Source: Symsagittifera roscoffensis | Lineage: Eukaryota > Xenacoelomorpha > Acoela > Convolutidae | Direction of reading: 5' to 3' | Length of the DNA stretch: 64,000 nucleotides | Assembly: GCF_963678635.1 (NCBI RefSeq) | Contig: NC_087067.1 | Coordinates: forward strand, 19,109,018-19,173,017 | Shown here: piece by piece, positions 35,346 to 47,300 of the stretch | Layout of the letters: each line of letters begins with the position of its first letter | How positions within the stretch are numbered: the stretch's first letter is position 1 | Notes under the pieces: generated by a model | Database searches by the model: none | What the model was told of the DNA's origin: nothing | The model's input: the letters and a program-made list of their open reading frames with translations, nothing else | Made by a program: the position numbers and the translations under genes

Positions 35346-36969
35346 TTTTAGGAGATTTTATGATTTGAACTCTTTCGATCTAAATTTGTATTGTATTTGT
35401 CTTTAAATCCAATTTTGTTTAGAGAAAACTTGCAAATTTTTCTTCAAGTCAATTTTTTACATAATACACTCAATTTTTACCCATGTTTTCCCTGTGTCAA
35501 CATTTTTCATATCTCCACATATTCAGAACATAAACAAATCATTTTGCTGATTCAAGTTATTTGACTCTATTACTTAATTAAATTTTTGGGCTCTTTTCCA
35601 GTCCCCCCCTCGTAAAATTTCAATACAAAGCTGTTCAAAAATTGTTCACACGGCATTTTGCAAGCGAAAAAAGTTGTGAAAATTTGTTGCCCTGCTCACG
35701 CTGACACGTTTTAAAAATCAAAGGGGTGAACTGGAAAAGAGCCAATTTTTGACATCTTATCTTCGTTTTGCTGACACGTTTGTGAAATCAATGATCAATT
35801 AATTTTCTATAGAGTACTCTGCCTCTCAGAATACCCTGAACGACAGTTACTTTTAAACCAGAAGAGACTAATGCCTGTAGTTCATCGGCCCTGCACTCGC
35901 ATTATTTGCATTTAGAAAAAAAAACATTTTTTTACCTTCAAAAAAATTGAAACAAAAACTGAAGATCTTCACGTTTTTTGGTGACCGTCAATTAATGCGT
36001 TTATTAAACTTTTTGTATTATTTGTTAACAGTTTTGATATTGAATAAATAACTATTGTTTCTGTTACTGCGGCCATATAGAGATAGGGAAACAAGCCTTA
36101 GCTAAATAGATTTTAAAAGCACGTTCACTCGGTATTTTTCCGTCGGATTCTTGATTTTTTCGAGTTTTTTTTCTGCTCAAGTTTCGGGTAAACGAGAATG
36201 ACGTACGATATATAATTTTAAGCCGACAAACCCACCTCAACTCTGGACTGACATTTTTGTCACAAGGTTCGTTCTTTGGTTCTATTACGATTTCCGACTG
36301 GACCAATGCTGAAACGTTTTCAAATGTTTCCTTCATAGCCAATACTAATTTTGAGGAGGAGGAGGATTAGGGGGGTGGGTGACTGCTTTGAACAACGTGC
36401 CGATAGTTGTTTTGATTAAAACCTTCCAAAAACGGCTCAGAACTTGATTTGCAAAATATTTTGTTAACTATAAACATTCTAGGGAATCAGTAGTGCAAGA
36501 GCTCGAAAAATTCAAAAAAAATCAGTCGGACCGAAAAAATTAATTGAAAGAGAGACCAGGCCCGAATTTATCTGTCGTACCTGATTTTGTGTGGGAAAAA
36601 CACGCGAATTCAAAATGCTTCCAATCAAATTTGAATGAATGTGAAACACACTGAAAACAAATCAATTTTTATTTGCCCATATCTATTGTACAGATGTTAG
36701 CATCATTTGAAGCTTGCTATAGACAATTTACAAGCCGAAATATAAAGGTTGGATATTTGTAAATTTTTATTTGTAAGTGTGTTTTTGCTGAGTCAAGTTC
36801 ATATTTCTCCTATGCAAGTTTCATGAATCATTTCCCAATTCGAAAAAATAAATTTATTGTAAAAATTTTGTAAATTTTCAATTGTGAAACTCACAAACTT
36901 GATAAGAAAATTTGTGCGTCAAAAATGCTAAACAACTTTGCAACCGGATTTGAAATTTAAAAAAAAAAT
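35346..36969. promoter_or_regulatory. Intergenic region with candidate TATA box at 36741-36746
   Basis: TATAAA lies 224 bases before the next gene and could be its core promoter. The rest is AT-rich. A purine run (GGAGGAGGAGGATTAGGGGGG) occurs near 36355. Confidence 0.3.
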
Positions 36970-37692
36970 ATGGCTAGCCGTTTGAAATTTTTCTTCAGCC
37001 ATATGACTATTCTGGTTATCTTAATCAGTGTCTGTGTTTTACTCTTATTTATCACAAATTTACAAAGCTTTTATTTCATGGAATGCAAATTTGCCAATGT
37101 CGATATGGTTCGGGTAAATTACTGGTCTCATTGTGTCAATTATAATAGTTATGTGGATAGTGAATGTATGGTGATCGGAACTAACGTTTTGAATTACCTT
37201 CAATCATGGAGACCCATTACACTTTCATTTGAAATATCAACTACTGCTTCGGACATTTATTTAGAAAGTGATCACTCATTCATTTATTATTATAATTGCC
37301 GAGCATGTGGACTCAGCTGGAGTGAAAAAGCCAAAATTATGGTTTATTTTACAATTTTTGAAGCGCTCTCTATCATTGTCGTCGAAATAATACAATGCGT
37401 GTTTACATCGAAGACGAACCGTGTTTCTCTCCGAAAAACCTCGGCAGCTCTTTTTTTGCTGCAAATCATTATGGTCGTTGCATCATGCTCAATTACTACT
37501 TATTGGCTCGAAAAAGACTATAGAAATGAAGAGCATGGCTGTAAATATTCCTGGGGATATTTTCTGCTCTATGTATGCCTGATCTTGGAACTTGTCGGCT
37601 TAGTGCCAATGTGTGTTATTGCTCGATGGAAAAGCACATCAGATGAACATTATTTGAAAATGGAAGAATCGGAAAAAAATCAAAGAAACTAA
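36970..37692 (+). CDS. Claudin/PMP22-like four-TM protein, 240 aa
   Basis: Single-exon paralogue of the gene at 30384, on the same strand 5.8 kb downstream. TM1 about 10-31; outer loop with W52, C55 and C66; TM2 122-145; TM3 155-176; TM4 195-219; short 20-residue tail. Strong conservation at TM1, the YW-S-(N/H)-C motif and TM4, with an insertion or divergence in the middle of loop 1 and loss of the long phospho-like tail. A tandem duplication followed by divergence is the simplest history. A poly(A) signal lies at 37842-37847. Confidence 0.75.
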   Translation: MASRLKFFFSHMTILVILISVCVLLLFITNLQSFYFMECKFANVDMVRVNYWSHCVNYNSYVDSECMVIGTNVLNYLQSWRPITLSFEISTTASDIYLESDHSFIYYYNCRACGLSWSEKAKIMVYFTIFEALSIIVVEIIQCVFTSKTNRVSLRKTSAALFLLQIIMVVASCSITTYWLEKDYRNEEHGCKYSWGYFLLYVCLILELVGLVPMCVIARWKSTSDEHYLKMEESEKNQRN

Positions 37693-37841
37693 TCAAAACG
37701 GATATCAGATCTTCAAGTACAAATGAAAAAAATTGGCATCGCATAGAATCAAACAAAAGGATGTGGGAGTCCCAGCAAGACAATCAAAAGCTGGAAAAAA
37801 AAAGAAAAATCATTATCGGTTGTTATCGAATTCATTTTGCA

Positions 37842-37847
37842 AATAAA
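37842..37847 (+). terminator. Poly(A) signal AATAAA
   Basis: About 150 bases after the stop of the 240-aa gene. Confidence 0.45.
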
Positions 37848-38288
37848 TTGAGCTGAATTATTCATTATTGACATAGTTTGAAAAATAGTTTTAAAATAGT
37901 TCGAATTTTGCCTACGGTCTCCTCAGAAACCAAAATAGCTGGAAAGATTTACTCATTCTGATAATATAAAACTTTGTTTTGAAAATTTTAATAGTTTTTT
38001 TTTTATAAACAGAAACTGACCTTAGCTCTGGAATAACAACAACTAGCCTAAAAATTTTTGAACCAAACTATATTAGAATAATCCAATCAACCCAGAATGC
38101 AATTGCTGAGAAACATGTTACGTAAATTTTTAAATTGCTCTGTGATGAAAAATATTTGGATAGTTATTGAAAAATTGTTTCAATTTTTAGATCAGAAATC
38201 TGATTTGGAACCCCAGAGACTGATCGTTTTCGAACAATGTACATAATGCTCAGCTTGTTGAAACAAGTCCTTCTTTTAGCAATTCTTT

Positions 38289-38292
38289 CTAT
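38289..38292. repeat. Target site duplication CTAT (left, element B)
   Basis: Matches 58095-58098. Confidence 0.9.
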
Positions 38293-39510
38293 TGAGTTAG
38301 GACCGAGGTGTAACTCATAGAGTAATTTCGGATAGGGTACACCGTCTGCTCGTCACGCTATCTTATTTTCGGCCGGATAGATTCGTGCAACTTCTTAGTC
38401 TAATACCGATCCTAATCTTACTCTTATACTATCTAGTCTCAGGTTGTTTAACTAGTCTCTGCTAGGCTCAATAGATCTAGGGTATACTGGTTTATTGCGG
38501 CTGCTGAAGTGCTCGGGAGAGTCCAACTAATTTCTAAGTTAAATTCAAATCTCTCTGGTGCTGAAATTACAAGTAACTTCAGCACTTACAAATAAGTGGG
38601 TTGTTAGTTAGATGGATCATGATTGGTTAATATTAAATACTTTACATTGGTAAAACATTTAATTTATCCAATCATAAAATATAGTTTAGATCAGGTTCCA
38701 CCCATCCGGGTTTTACAGAGTTTTTTAGAACAGTTCTTCTGTAATTCAAGGATGGATGATGGACGTTGGTATTTGGCGAACATCATTTTTCTTTTGTTTC
38801 CTTTTTGTTAAGGAAGTTCTAGGGATCTGGGATTGAGGACACAAGACGTTGTGTTCTTCTTGTGACAACGACTGAGTCTCTGCAACAGCATCAATTCTGG
38901 TTTCAGAATGGTTGGCTATGTCAGGTTTTTCTGTTCTTCGGAAAGAACTTCTTTTGTGTTTGATCTAGCTCGGGAATGGCGTGGAGATTGTGCGTGGAGG
39001 GGATGCCTGGTTACTCGGATCTGTACGTATACTTGAACATCGAGGTGGTCATTGGTCTAGTTCAATGAAGTCCTTTTCTGCGAAGTCAAGTCGTACTCTA
39101 AATCCTTTGAGTTGTGATTGTGAGCGGCATATCGATTGTAGTTGGTCATTCTCTCTCGAGTGTAGTGAGGTCGTCTTGTCTTTTGATGTTCGTCCTTGGT
39201 GTTGTATTCTGATCTATATATTGCATCATGTAATTTTACATTTTATAAATCTTTTATTAATTTAGTATTTTTTAATAATGATTTTTGTTAGTTGTTTTCA
39301 CAAAAGCTTTTTGTTTTAGTTCGGTTATTTTGAAGAGTTACTCACCCTTGAGTAGCTCTTATTAAAAATAAAGGTGTGGTCACAAAGCGTGGATGTAGCA
39401 CGGTGGGTTAGGCCGGCTATAGAGCATGCTCAGGACGTCCTTTCCTGGTGGGTTAGGCCAGGTGTGGGAGTATGATTTCATGCGGTTTTTATGAGGGGTC
39501 CTGTTATGTG
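38293..39510 (-). repeat. 1,218-bp terminal inverted repeat (left arm) of element B
   Basis: Inverted copy of 56877-58094 with no net indel and one mismatch seen (near 38820). It includes a full 408-bp LTR (38293-38700) and part of the 3' non-coding region. It shares the 58-bp segment absent from A, so it derives from a B-type molecule. Confidence 0.95.
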
Positions 39511-39539
39511 CCGAGTGGTATGCTTGGTTCACTGAACCA
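39511..39539. other. 29-bp junction filler
   Basis: Belongs to neither flanking element segment. It contains a perfect 7-bp hairpin, TGGTTCA-C-TGAACCA, and GCCGAGTGGT across the junction, a string like the A box of Leu/Ser tRNAs. Confidence 0.7.
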
Positions 39540-39603
39540 GTGACGAGCAGACGGTGTACCCTATCCGAAATTACTCTATGAGTTACACCTCGGTCCTAAC
39601 TCA
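39540..39603 (+). repeat. Remnant of the 5' LTR of element B (last 64 bp)
   Basis: Identical to the U5 end of the LTR at 58031-58094. It ends in CA followed by TC and the PBS, the normal junction. Confidence 0.95.
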
Positions 39604-39605
39604 TC

Positions 39606-39623
39606 TGGTGCGACCATAAGTCT
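39606..39623 (+). other. Primer binding site (element B)
   Basis: Same sequence and spacing as in element A. Its survival next to a truncated LTR places the break after correct minus-strand priming. Confidence 0.7.
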
Positions 39624-39691
39624 CGAACAAGACCTTACTAGATTAGAATTAACCAAAAATAGATTAGAAATTAGACAAAAACATTTACAAA

Positions 39692-39925
39692 ATGTTATAC
39701 GACAATAATTTAATTGAAATGTCTCTCCGACTCAATAGATCCGAGCCAATATTCCGAACCATAATAGAACTACCCGGAATTGGAAGAAGACATCGAACCA
39801 AAGACGACATACGACAAAGTAGAAACTTGCCGTATAGTTATATGATAGTTCGGCAAAAGCCAGAACAAACTTTTATATTTCGAATACTACTTGCAATGAA
39901 TTTAGATTTCCATTTGCAAACATAA
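39692..39925 (+). CDS. 77-aa leader ORF (element B)
   Basis: Begins 86 bases after the PBS and encodes a protein identical to that of element A, although other non-coding leader parts differ between copies. No signal peptide or domain; a basic stretch (GRRHRTKDDIRQSR) and a hydrophobic C-terminal part. It could be a small regulatory protein, or a 5' exon supplying an ATG to spliced mRNAs. Neither is proven. Confidence 0.5.
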   Translation: MLYDNNLIEMSLRLNRSEPIFRTIIELPGIGRRHRTKDDIRQSRNLPYSYMIVRQKPEQTFIFRILLAMNLDFHLQT

Positions 39926-40854
39926 AACCTTGAAGTTAATCTTCAAAATCATTTCAGGCGCTAAACAAAATTAATATTATACAATAACGATTGATAAAAA
40001 GATCTAAGATCGTTTTCCTAAAATTCTGCAGTATTATACAAAACATGTTTGAAAAATATTTATTGGAAAATAAAAATAAAAATTAGCAGCATGACAATAA
40101 ATGGTTAGTAATCATAAATCATCTTGTTGTTCCAGCTTCATCACCTAAAACATAACAGCAATCATCAACTCAGTAATATCATCAAAACACTAAATCTTTC
40201 CTTTACACACATTTAAAATTTTATTAAAACTTAAAGTCACTTAATTTTAAAACCAGATCATCAAGGCTTATCCTTGGATCTTAAATCATTTTCTACTTAA
40301 TTAAATTTCAAATTTGATCATCAAGGCTTATCCTTGGATCAAACAGAACAACTTTGTTCTCCCCCACCCACTTAATTAGTGTCTAACGACCTCAAACGTC
40401 GATTCACTACCCAACCCTTTCTAAAAACCCAGGACTAATAGAAATTTTTACACAAAACTAATCATTCAAATTAGGATAAACAGTGAAGAACTTCGGTTAT
40501 TCATCCTTCACTTGACCCCCCCTCTTACCAGACCCAGGATAAATCTTAGACTTAGTAAGTTTAAAATAGTATCTAACGAACTACTCGCGTTCTAATTATA
40601 CCTGAACCTTGTGGATCGATTTACTATTCTCCAACCCTTGAACACAATCACTACCCCTAAGTAAGATTAAGTAAGTTAACACCTTAACTTATACTAGTCA
40701 CGAGAAAGTAAAAATCATTCTTCGGAATCGATATACTTTTCTCTCCAACCCTGAACAAAAGACCCAGGTTAAGCTAACCAAAAAATCGTAAGAACTAACA
40801 GTTTAAGAAAATAGAAATCATTTAACAACCTTTGCATCCGTCATCCTAAACCTT
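39926..40854 (+). other. 5' leader of element B with repeated stem-loops
   Basis: Two perfect copies of a 25-base motif (40256-40280 and 40316-40340, 60 bases apart), each self-complementary around CTTAT (CAAGG/CCTTG plus flanking GATC). Further on, three degenerate units begin near 40400, 40617 and 40729 (CGAT-n-ACT...CCAACCCT). No coding. Confidence 0.55.
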
Positions 40855-41322
40855 ATGTCATTTAAAAACCTAGGAAATAAACAAACAATCATTTTACACA
40901 ATTGTGAAATAGACAACAAAAAATACGACCTTGTAATCACACCTCATACACAAACAGTTGGATACATTCGAACAAAACGACAAACACTAAAGAGAAAAAT
41001 AATAACTAAACAAAGACAAATAACACGAAAAAGATTTTCAAAAAATCGAAACGCATTTTCAGAATCAGAAACCAACAGTTTAGACGAACTTTACAAACTA
41101 AAAGAATCAATAGATAAAAATTGCCCACAACACGATCAATTATATTTTTCTGACTCAGAAACAACTTCAAATTCATCACAAAGAGGAAAAAGAAGAATAA
41201 AAAAACAGTATAAACACAAACCAGTACATTTATACAATTGGAATCAACCAATTCGACACATTAATAATTACATATTAACAGTCATCGAACGAAAAAATGA
41301 GTTCAACGCACACCCCAGGTGA
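40855..41322 (+). CDS. 155-aa basic protein (element B)
   Basis: Starts MSFKNLGNK. A Lys/Arg-rich middle (KRKIITKQRQITRKRF) suggests nucleic-acid binding or nuclear import. An acidic/Ser patch (FSDSETTSNSSQ) and a second basic run (RGKRRIKKQYKHK) follow. It overlaps the gag-pol ATG by 26 bases in the +1 frame, so the two could be coupled translationally. No family recognised. A position before gag is unusual for Ty3/gypsy elements. Confidence 0.7.
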   Translation: MSFKNLGNKQTIILHNCEIDNKKYDLVITPHTQTVGYIRTKRQTLKRKIITKQRQITRKRFSKNRNAFSESETNSLDELYKLKESIDKNCPQHDQLYFSDSETTSNSSQRGKRRIKKQYKHKPVHLYNWNQPIRHINNYILTVIERKNEFNAHPR

Positions 41323-44300
41323 CGAAACTCCAGATGATGATGAAATCTTTCCTTTTATAGTAGATGCAGATACTGATAGAGGACAACACATATTTTGTCA
41401 AAATTTACTCGTAAATTTATTTGAACCCGGAATCAGTCCATGTAAAACAGAGTTCCCCGATGTAAAAATCAAAAGACAAATCATAGATCACTATCTAAAA
41501 GATATATGCAACATAACACAACAGTATGGAATCTACTCTATAGAATTCACTTCCCCAAACCATAATAATAGAACATATACTATTCAAACAGACGATCTTG
41601 ATTTAGAATTTTCAAAAGTTTTTTCAGAATATATAAAAAGCATCCAATACCATAACTCACAAAGAGCAAACTCCATTTTCACCAATGAAGTTTTCGCAAT
41701 AATATATAGTTATATTTCGATATTAGAAAATGAACTCCCATTAACAAATGTCTCACCGACAGAAACATCCAAACATTTAAGAGTACGACATGAAATTACA
41801 CTACTCTCTAGTTATTTAAACATCATTAAAGAAAATTTCACGAAAGATGACGTTTCACAACATACCAAACACGATTTACAAAAAATTTTGGCATGGTTCA
41901 TAATAGATTATTTCACACACAATATTGATTTAATTGCACAAGCAAGAAAAAATTTTAGACCCCAAAATTCGAACGATGATACCGCTATCACAGAACAATC
42001 AGATTATGTTTGGGACCCCGAATGGTCTCATCCCGCATTTATAAGCTTTCCACAATCAATCTCAAGTCAAGCAATAGGTACAATATCTTACATAAGAGAT
42101 TACGTAAGAGTAATACCATTAACAATCGATGCAACACCATTAAACTATAATACATTTTTACCCGATACACAAAATAATAGTTTAAACTCTACAGTCATAC
42201 ACAACGAAAACCTTAATGGAACTAGGAATCTTACTCAACAAGATATCCAGACACCATCACACTTCATAAATGAAGAAATCGTATACACAACAACTACACA
42301 ACAAAGTATTTCACCAATACGCCCAAATTTAACAACACCAAGAAATACAAATCCTTCACAAACACAGGTAACCTTACAATCAACCGTTAAACCTTCGGTT
42401 GCCCCTAAATATTCACATATGGATTACCAAACATACAAACCCATGACAATACCATCAAAAACACGCAAAACATTCACTAGAAACAACTTTGCAGACCATA
42501 ATTATAATTATACACATCCATCAAAAACAAATTATCAACCACAAAGGAATTTTAACCAATATACAAAACCTCGAAACTGGGATAACCCAACAGCCCAATA
42601 TAATTCCAAAAATTTTCAACCAAATCCTCCACAGGATCGCAGTGAAAATTACCCATTTTTTCAACAAAATAAAAATAAAAAACAAACATCTTATCAAATG
42701 GATTATTTATCCTCAGATGATGATTTCTTACAACCAGATATATTTGCACAAAATACTCAAGAATATCGTAGACAAGGAATACAAAAAACACGTACAAATC
42801 ATAGAAATTTTTCTCCACAATCAATAGATGCACAATATCAACAACCAATTCAACAACAAAATCCAATTAATATACAATCTTTTCAACCAATTCAACAACA
42901 AAATCCAATGACTACACACTCGTATCAACCATCACAAATGCAAAACGAAATACCACTCCCATATTATCTCCAACAACATGAAATAACAAGAAACCAACTT
43001 TCAAATTTTTCTCAAATGCCAAATGCAGCAGAATCACTACAAATGACAATGAATCCATACCTAATGGGTGGATCATCAATAACATCAAACAAACCTTTAA
43101 TGGTTTTCACAGGAACAGACCCTGAATACTCTGTAGAAGATTATTTAAATGCAGTAACAGCAAACCTGATTTTAAATATTGGACCTGAACCAATTAATAC
43201 GCCACTACATCAAAACTGGATACATCGACGCACAGCGTTAATACAAACAACCTTAGATGGCGCAGCCCAAAAATGGTTTTCAGTACTACCTCAAGAAATA
43301 AAATCAAACTGGAAAAGATTTACACAAGAATTTTCAAAAATGTTTGACTCCGAAAGAAACAAACAACAACAAAGAGTTTTATGTAATGAAATTCGCAGAT
43401 TACCAAACGAAACCATCAAGCAAATAGCAGTACGAATCGAAACACTAGTTCGAAAAGCATACTCATTAAATACACATGACTATAAAAACACAAAGATGAC
43501 AGAAATCTTAATGATGACCTTAACACCACAATTAAGGAAAATAGCAATAAAAAAGAGAGCATCCCATCCTTCTTCAATTCGAGAACCCGATTTAGATTTT
43601 AGAAAACTAGTAGACAAACTAGAACAAGCAGAAATCACGATGAAACTAGAAGAAACGGAAAATCTGAAATTACAATACGTTAACAGAATTGAAACGACTC
43701 CCACTAATATTAATAATATACAGGAATCAGAAACAGACCTCGTTGATAAAATCACTGAAATACTTAATATTTACGAAAAGAACCCAAACTTTAAAGGCAA
43801 ACCATCTTTCAAAAAATGGTGTAATTATTGCCGACGATACGGACATAGTATTTCCGAATGTAGACAAAAACAGCAAGATAGTCAAAATAAACCTCAAAAA
43901 TACAAAGAACCAAATAAATCATTCTATCAATACATGAAAAAAGATCAAAATCTACCGAACAAAACAGTCCACAGCAACAACAGTTCAGGAAAACCACTAC
44001 CGAACAATACAAATTATACAAGAAATCAGTCACCATATAACTCAAGTTATAGAGGAAGATCACCAGAACGAAGAAACACGTATAATCCATCACAAAATCA
44101 CTACAATAGACCAAATAGTAGAAATAACTACTCCAGATCAAATTCAAATACACAACGATTTGTTTCTAGATCTAATTCCCAATCAAGAAATAACTACTAT
44201 CCAAACAACCAATCACGAAATTCATCATACAATAGGAATAGAAACTACTCCTATAATAGAAATAGAAGTTATTCAAACAACCGAAACCAGAATTACCCGA

Positions 44301-47300
44301 ACAATCGATCAAGGAATAACTCATATAATAGATCGAACTATAACAGACCAAACAATAACTACCAAAACAGATCGCGAAATAATTCACAAAATCGACACCC
44401 AAGTTATAATAATCGTTACAGAAATTATTCCCAATCACCACATAGGAATAATAATAACTATAATAATTCTAATAATCGTCATAGAAGTAATACACCTAAA
44501 CATCAAAGGCAAATCAATCAAGTACAATCTAACCCAGAAACAACATCAGACCCTCCAGGTATTGATGACACAGTAACTGATGCGTTACAACTCAATCAAA
44601 TAAACTGTACATCATCAGATTCAGAAAGTGATACTGAAAACACTCTTGCTATCAATATGATAAAAGTCGAAAATGACTATGAATCTGTCATATATGAACA
44701 ACCCTTTCCATCACATATATATGAAAATCAATCAGAATTTCTTCAAAATAATTACACTACACCCATAAATTCCACACCAACAACGCAAGAAACAAACGAG
44801 ATAAACACTACAAATCAAACCAATAGAAATACCAAAACAAAATGCTTGAATACAAACCACATTTATCAAAATATACAAAAAGAACAACCCAAAGAAAAAA
44901 TTTGGACAATACCATTTCTCTTAGAAAGCCCAAGAAATAAAGAATTTCAACCACCAGACCTTGAAATAGATTTTTTAATTGATTCAGGAGCAGAATCAAA
45001 CATAATAAACATTCCCACATGGAATGAAATAAAAACTTTACATCCAAAGCTAACACCTCTTGAAACCTCCAGTAAGCTAGCAACAGCACAAGGATCAACA
45101 TTGATAAACTACGGAAAAATCCAATTATTTCTCCTCCCTACCAGAACAATGGAGCAAAGCAAAATTTTAAATAAGCCATTTAAACAAATATTTCATATCA
45201 CTGATATTAAATATAATATCATTGGTATACCATTTATTTCAAAGTATATACCAACAATTAACATACTAAATAGTAAAATATTAATCAAAGATAAATATAC
45301 AAAAACAAAAGAAACATCATTAACATTTTTTCAAAGATTAAATAAACAACCACCATTCTTTTCAAAATTTTATCCGATATTTAACCAACAAAGAAAACAC
45401 CTGAAACCACTATCAGGAAACATCTATAATTTCTCAATAAAACAAGTTCATCAATATGATAAAGAACAAAACAAACAAAAATTTTATATGTCAGATTTTG
45501 AATTCAAACCTATTCATAAATTTTTCAAAATCACAATCTCTTCAATAAAATATTTGAAAAATTCGAATTCAGATATTATTTCCTTACATGTTTATAACAA
45601 CACACCTTACCAAGTAACATTACCTTTAGGACTTTTAGGATATTGTGAAACTAACGCTACAATATCACCAATACACGAAAAAGCCTATCGCGTAAATAAT
45701 ATACTCCAATTACTAGATATTTGCCAGTCTACAATTCTTAATGAAGAATTATCTATAAATAATATAATAAGTAACGAAAACAGAAATACGGATTATTTCA
45801 CAAAAACTCCATATTTCAAACCTACATTCAACATAAGTAACTACACAGCAGACCAACAGAAATTTTTAACAATGTTTAATTTCCAACATTCACAAATAAC
45901 ACAAGACGAATTCGAAAAGTTAGCCAAACAGCTAATTCAATATTCATCAGTCTATGCAACATCAAAATTCGATGTTGGCAAAATCAGTTCATCACTACAT
46001 CTCCCATTAAAACCAGACGCAGTTTTCAAAAAACAAAGAGCAAGTAAAGTACCAATTCACTTACATGATAAAGTAAACAGATTACTCGATATTTTAGAAC
46101 AATACAACATTATATCACCGGTTAATAAAGAGGAACAACCAAAAGGCAACACATTCATCAACCCCGTTATCATTCTAGCTAAAGGAGAATCATTAAAAAT
46201 CGTTCTCGACGCTAGATACCTCAATTCACTCATAGATGAATCAAAATGTAATTGGCCCATTGAACCAATACAAGTTATTTTAACAAAAATAAACGGCAAA
46301 TACTTTACAACCGCCGATATGAATAGTGCATACAATCAAATGCCACTAGATGAACAATCACGACGTTTGACACAATTTGTTATCGGAAACCAACAATATG
46401 AATTCAACCGCTTATTCTATGGAATATCCATAGGACCAGCAGCATTTTCAGCCTTTATGAGCAAAATTTTTAGACCACTAATACTCAAGAAAAACGCAAT
46501 CACCTATTTAGACGATGTTTTTATGCAATCACAAACAAAAGACGAAATGTTCAAAGTTTTAGAAACATATCACCAAATACTTCAGAATGAAAATCTGAAG
46601 GCCGCCCCCGATAAATCACACTTCTTTTTGACAAGAGTTAAATTCTTAGGACATAACATAGAAAGAAAAACAATCACTCCACTGAAATCACGCATTGACG
46701 CTATTCAAAAACTTCAACCACCAACAAATAAAAAGAAAATCCAAGAGTTCCTTGGAATGTTAAACTTTTTAAGTAAATATGTTTATAAAATGCAATTATA
46801 TCTACGACCATTTTATAACATCCTTAGACAACAAAACAACTTTGAATGGAATACAGAACATCAAACACGATTCGAAGAAATAAAGAAACTTTTAACTGAA
46901 CAAATTTCAAACACAATTCCAGACCCTGATCAACCATTTTATGCAATGTGCGATGCTTCGAACTTTGGCATCGGTGCAGCACTATTACAATCACATAATG
47001 GTACAAACAAAATGAACCTTATATCCGCAAACTCCCGATTATTCACTCAAGCAGAGCTACGACTCTCAACCCTAATGAGAGAATGTACAGCCATAATATA
47101 TACACTGACAGAATATGAATTTCTGATACTTGGATCAAAACATCCCACAGTTTTATTCACAGACCACAAACCAATCATTTTTCTTTTTACACAAAAATCT
47201 AACCCAAACCACCGAGTTTACAGATTTCAATTAATTCTAATGAAGTTTCCAAACTTACATATAGTTTGGACTGCAGGAAAAAATCTTGCATTACCAGACA

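Noticed and set aside
35086..35406. 106-codon plus-strand frame over the dispersed repeat
   Set aside because: The other copy at 4331-4530 does not keep the frame open, so coding is not supported.
36064..36342. 92-codon minus-strand frame with a possible donor after ELR
   Set aside because: No partner exon, no domain and no poly(A) or promoter evidence were found.
38293..39603. Possibility that B's left end is a second independent solo LTR insertion
   Set aside because: The inverted segment is 1,218 bp (more than an LTR), has no target duplication of its own, and CTAT flanks the whole unit instead.
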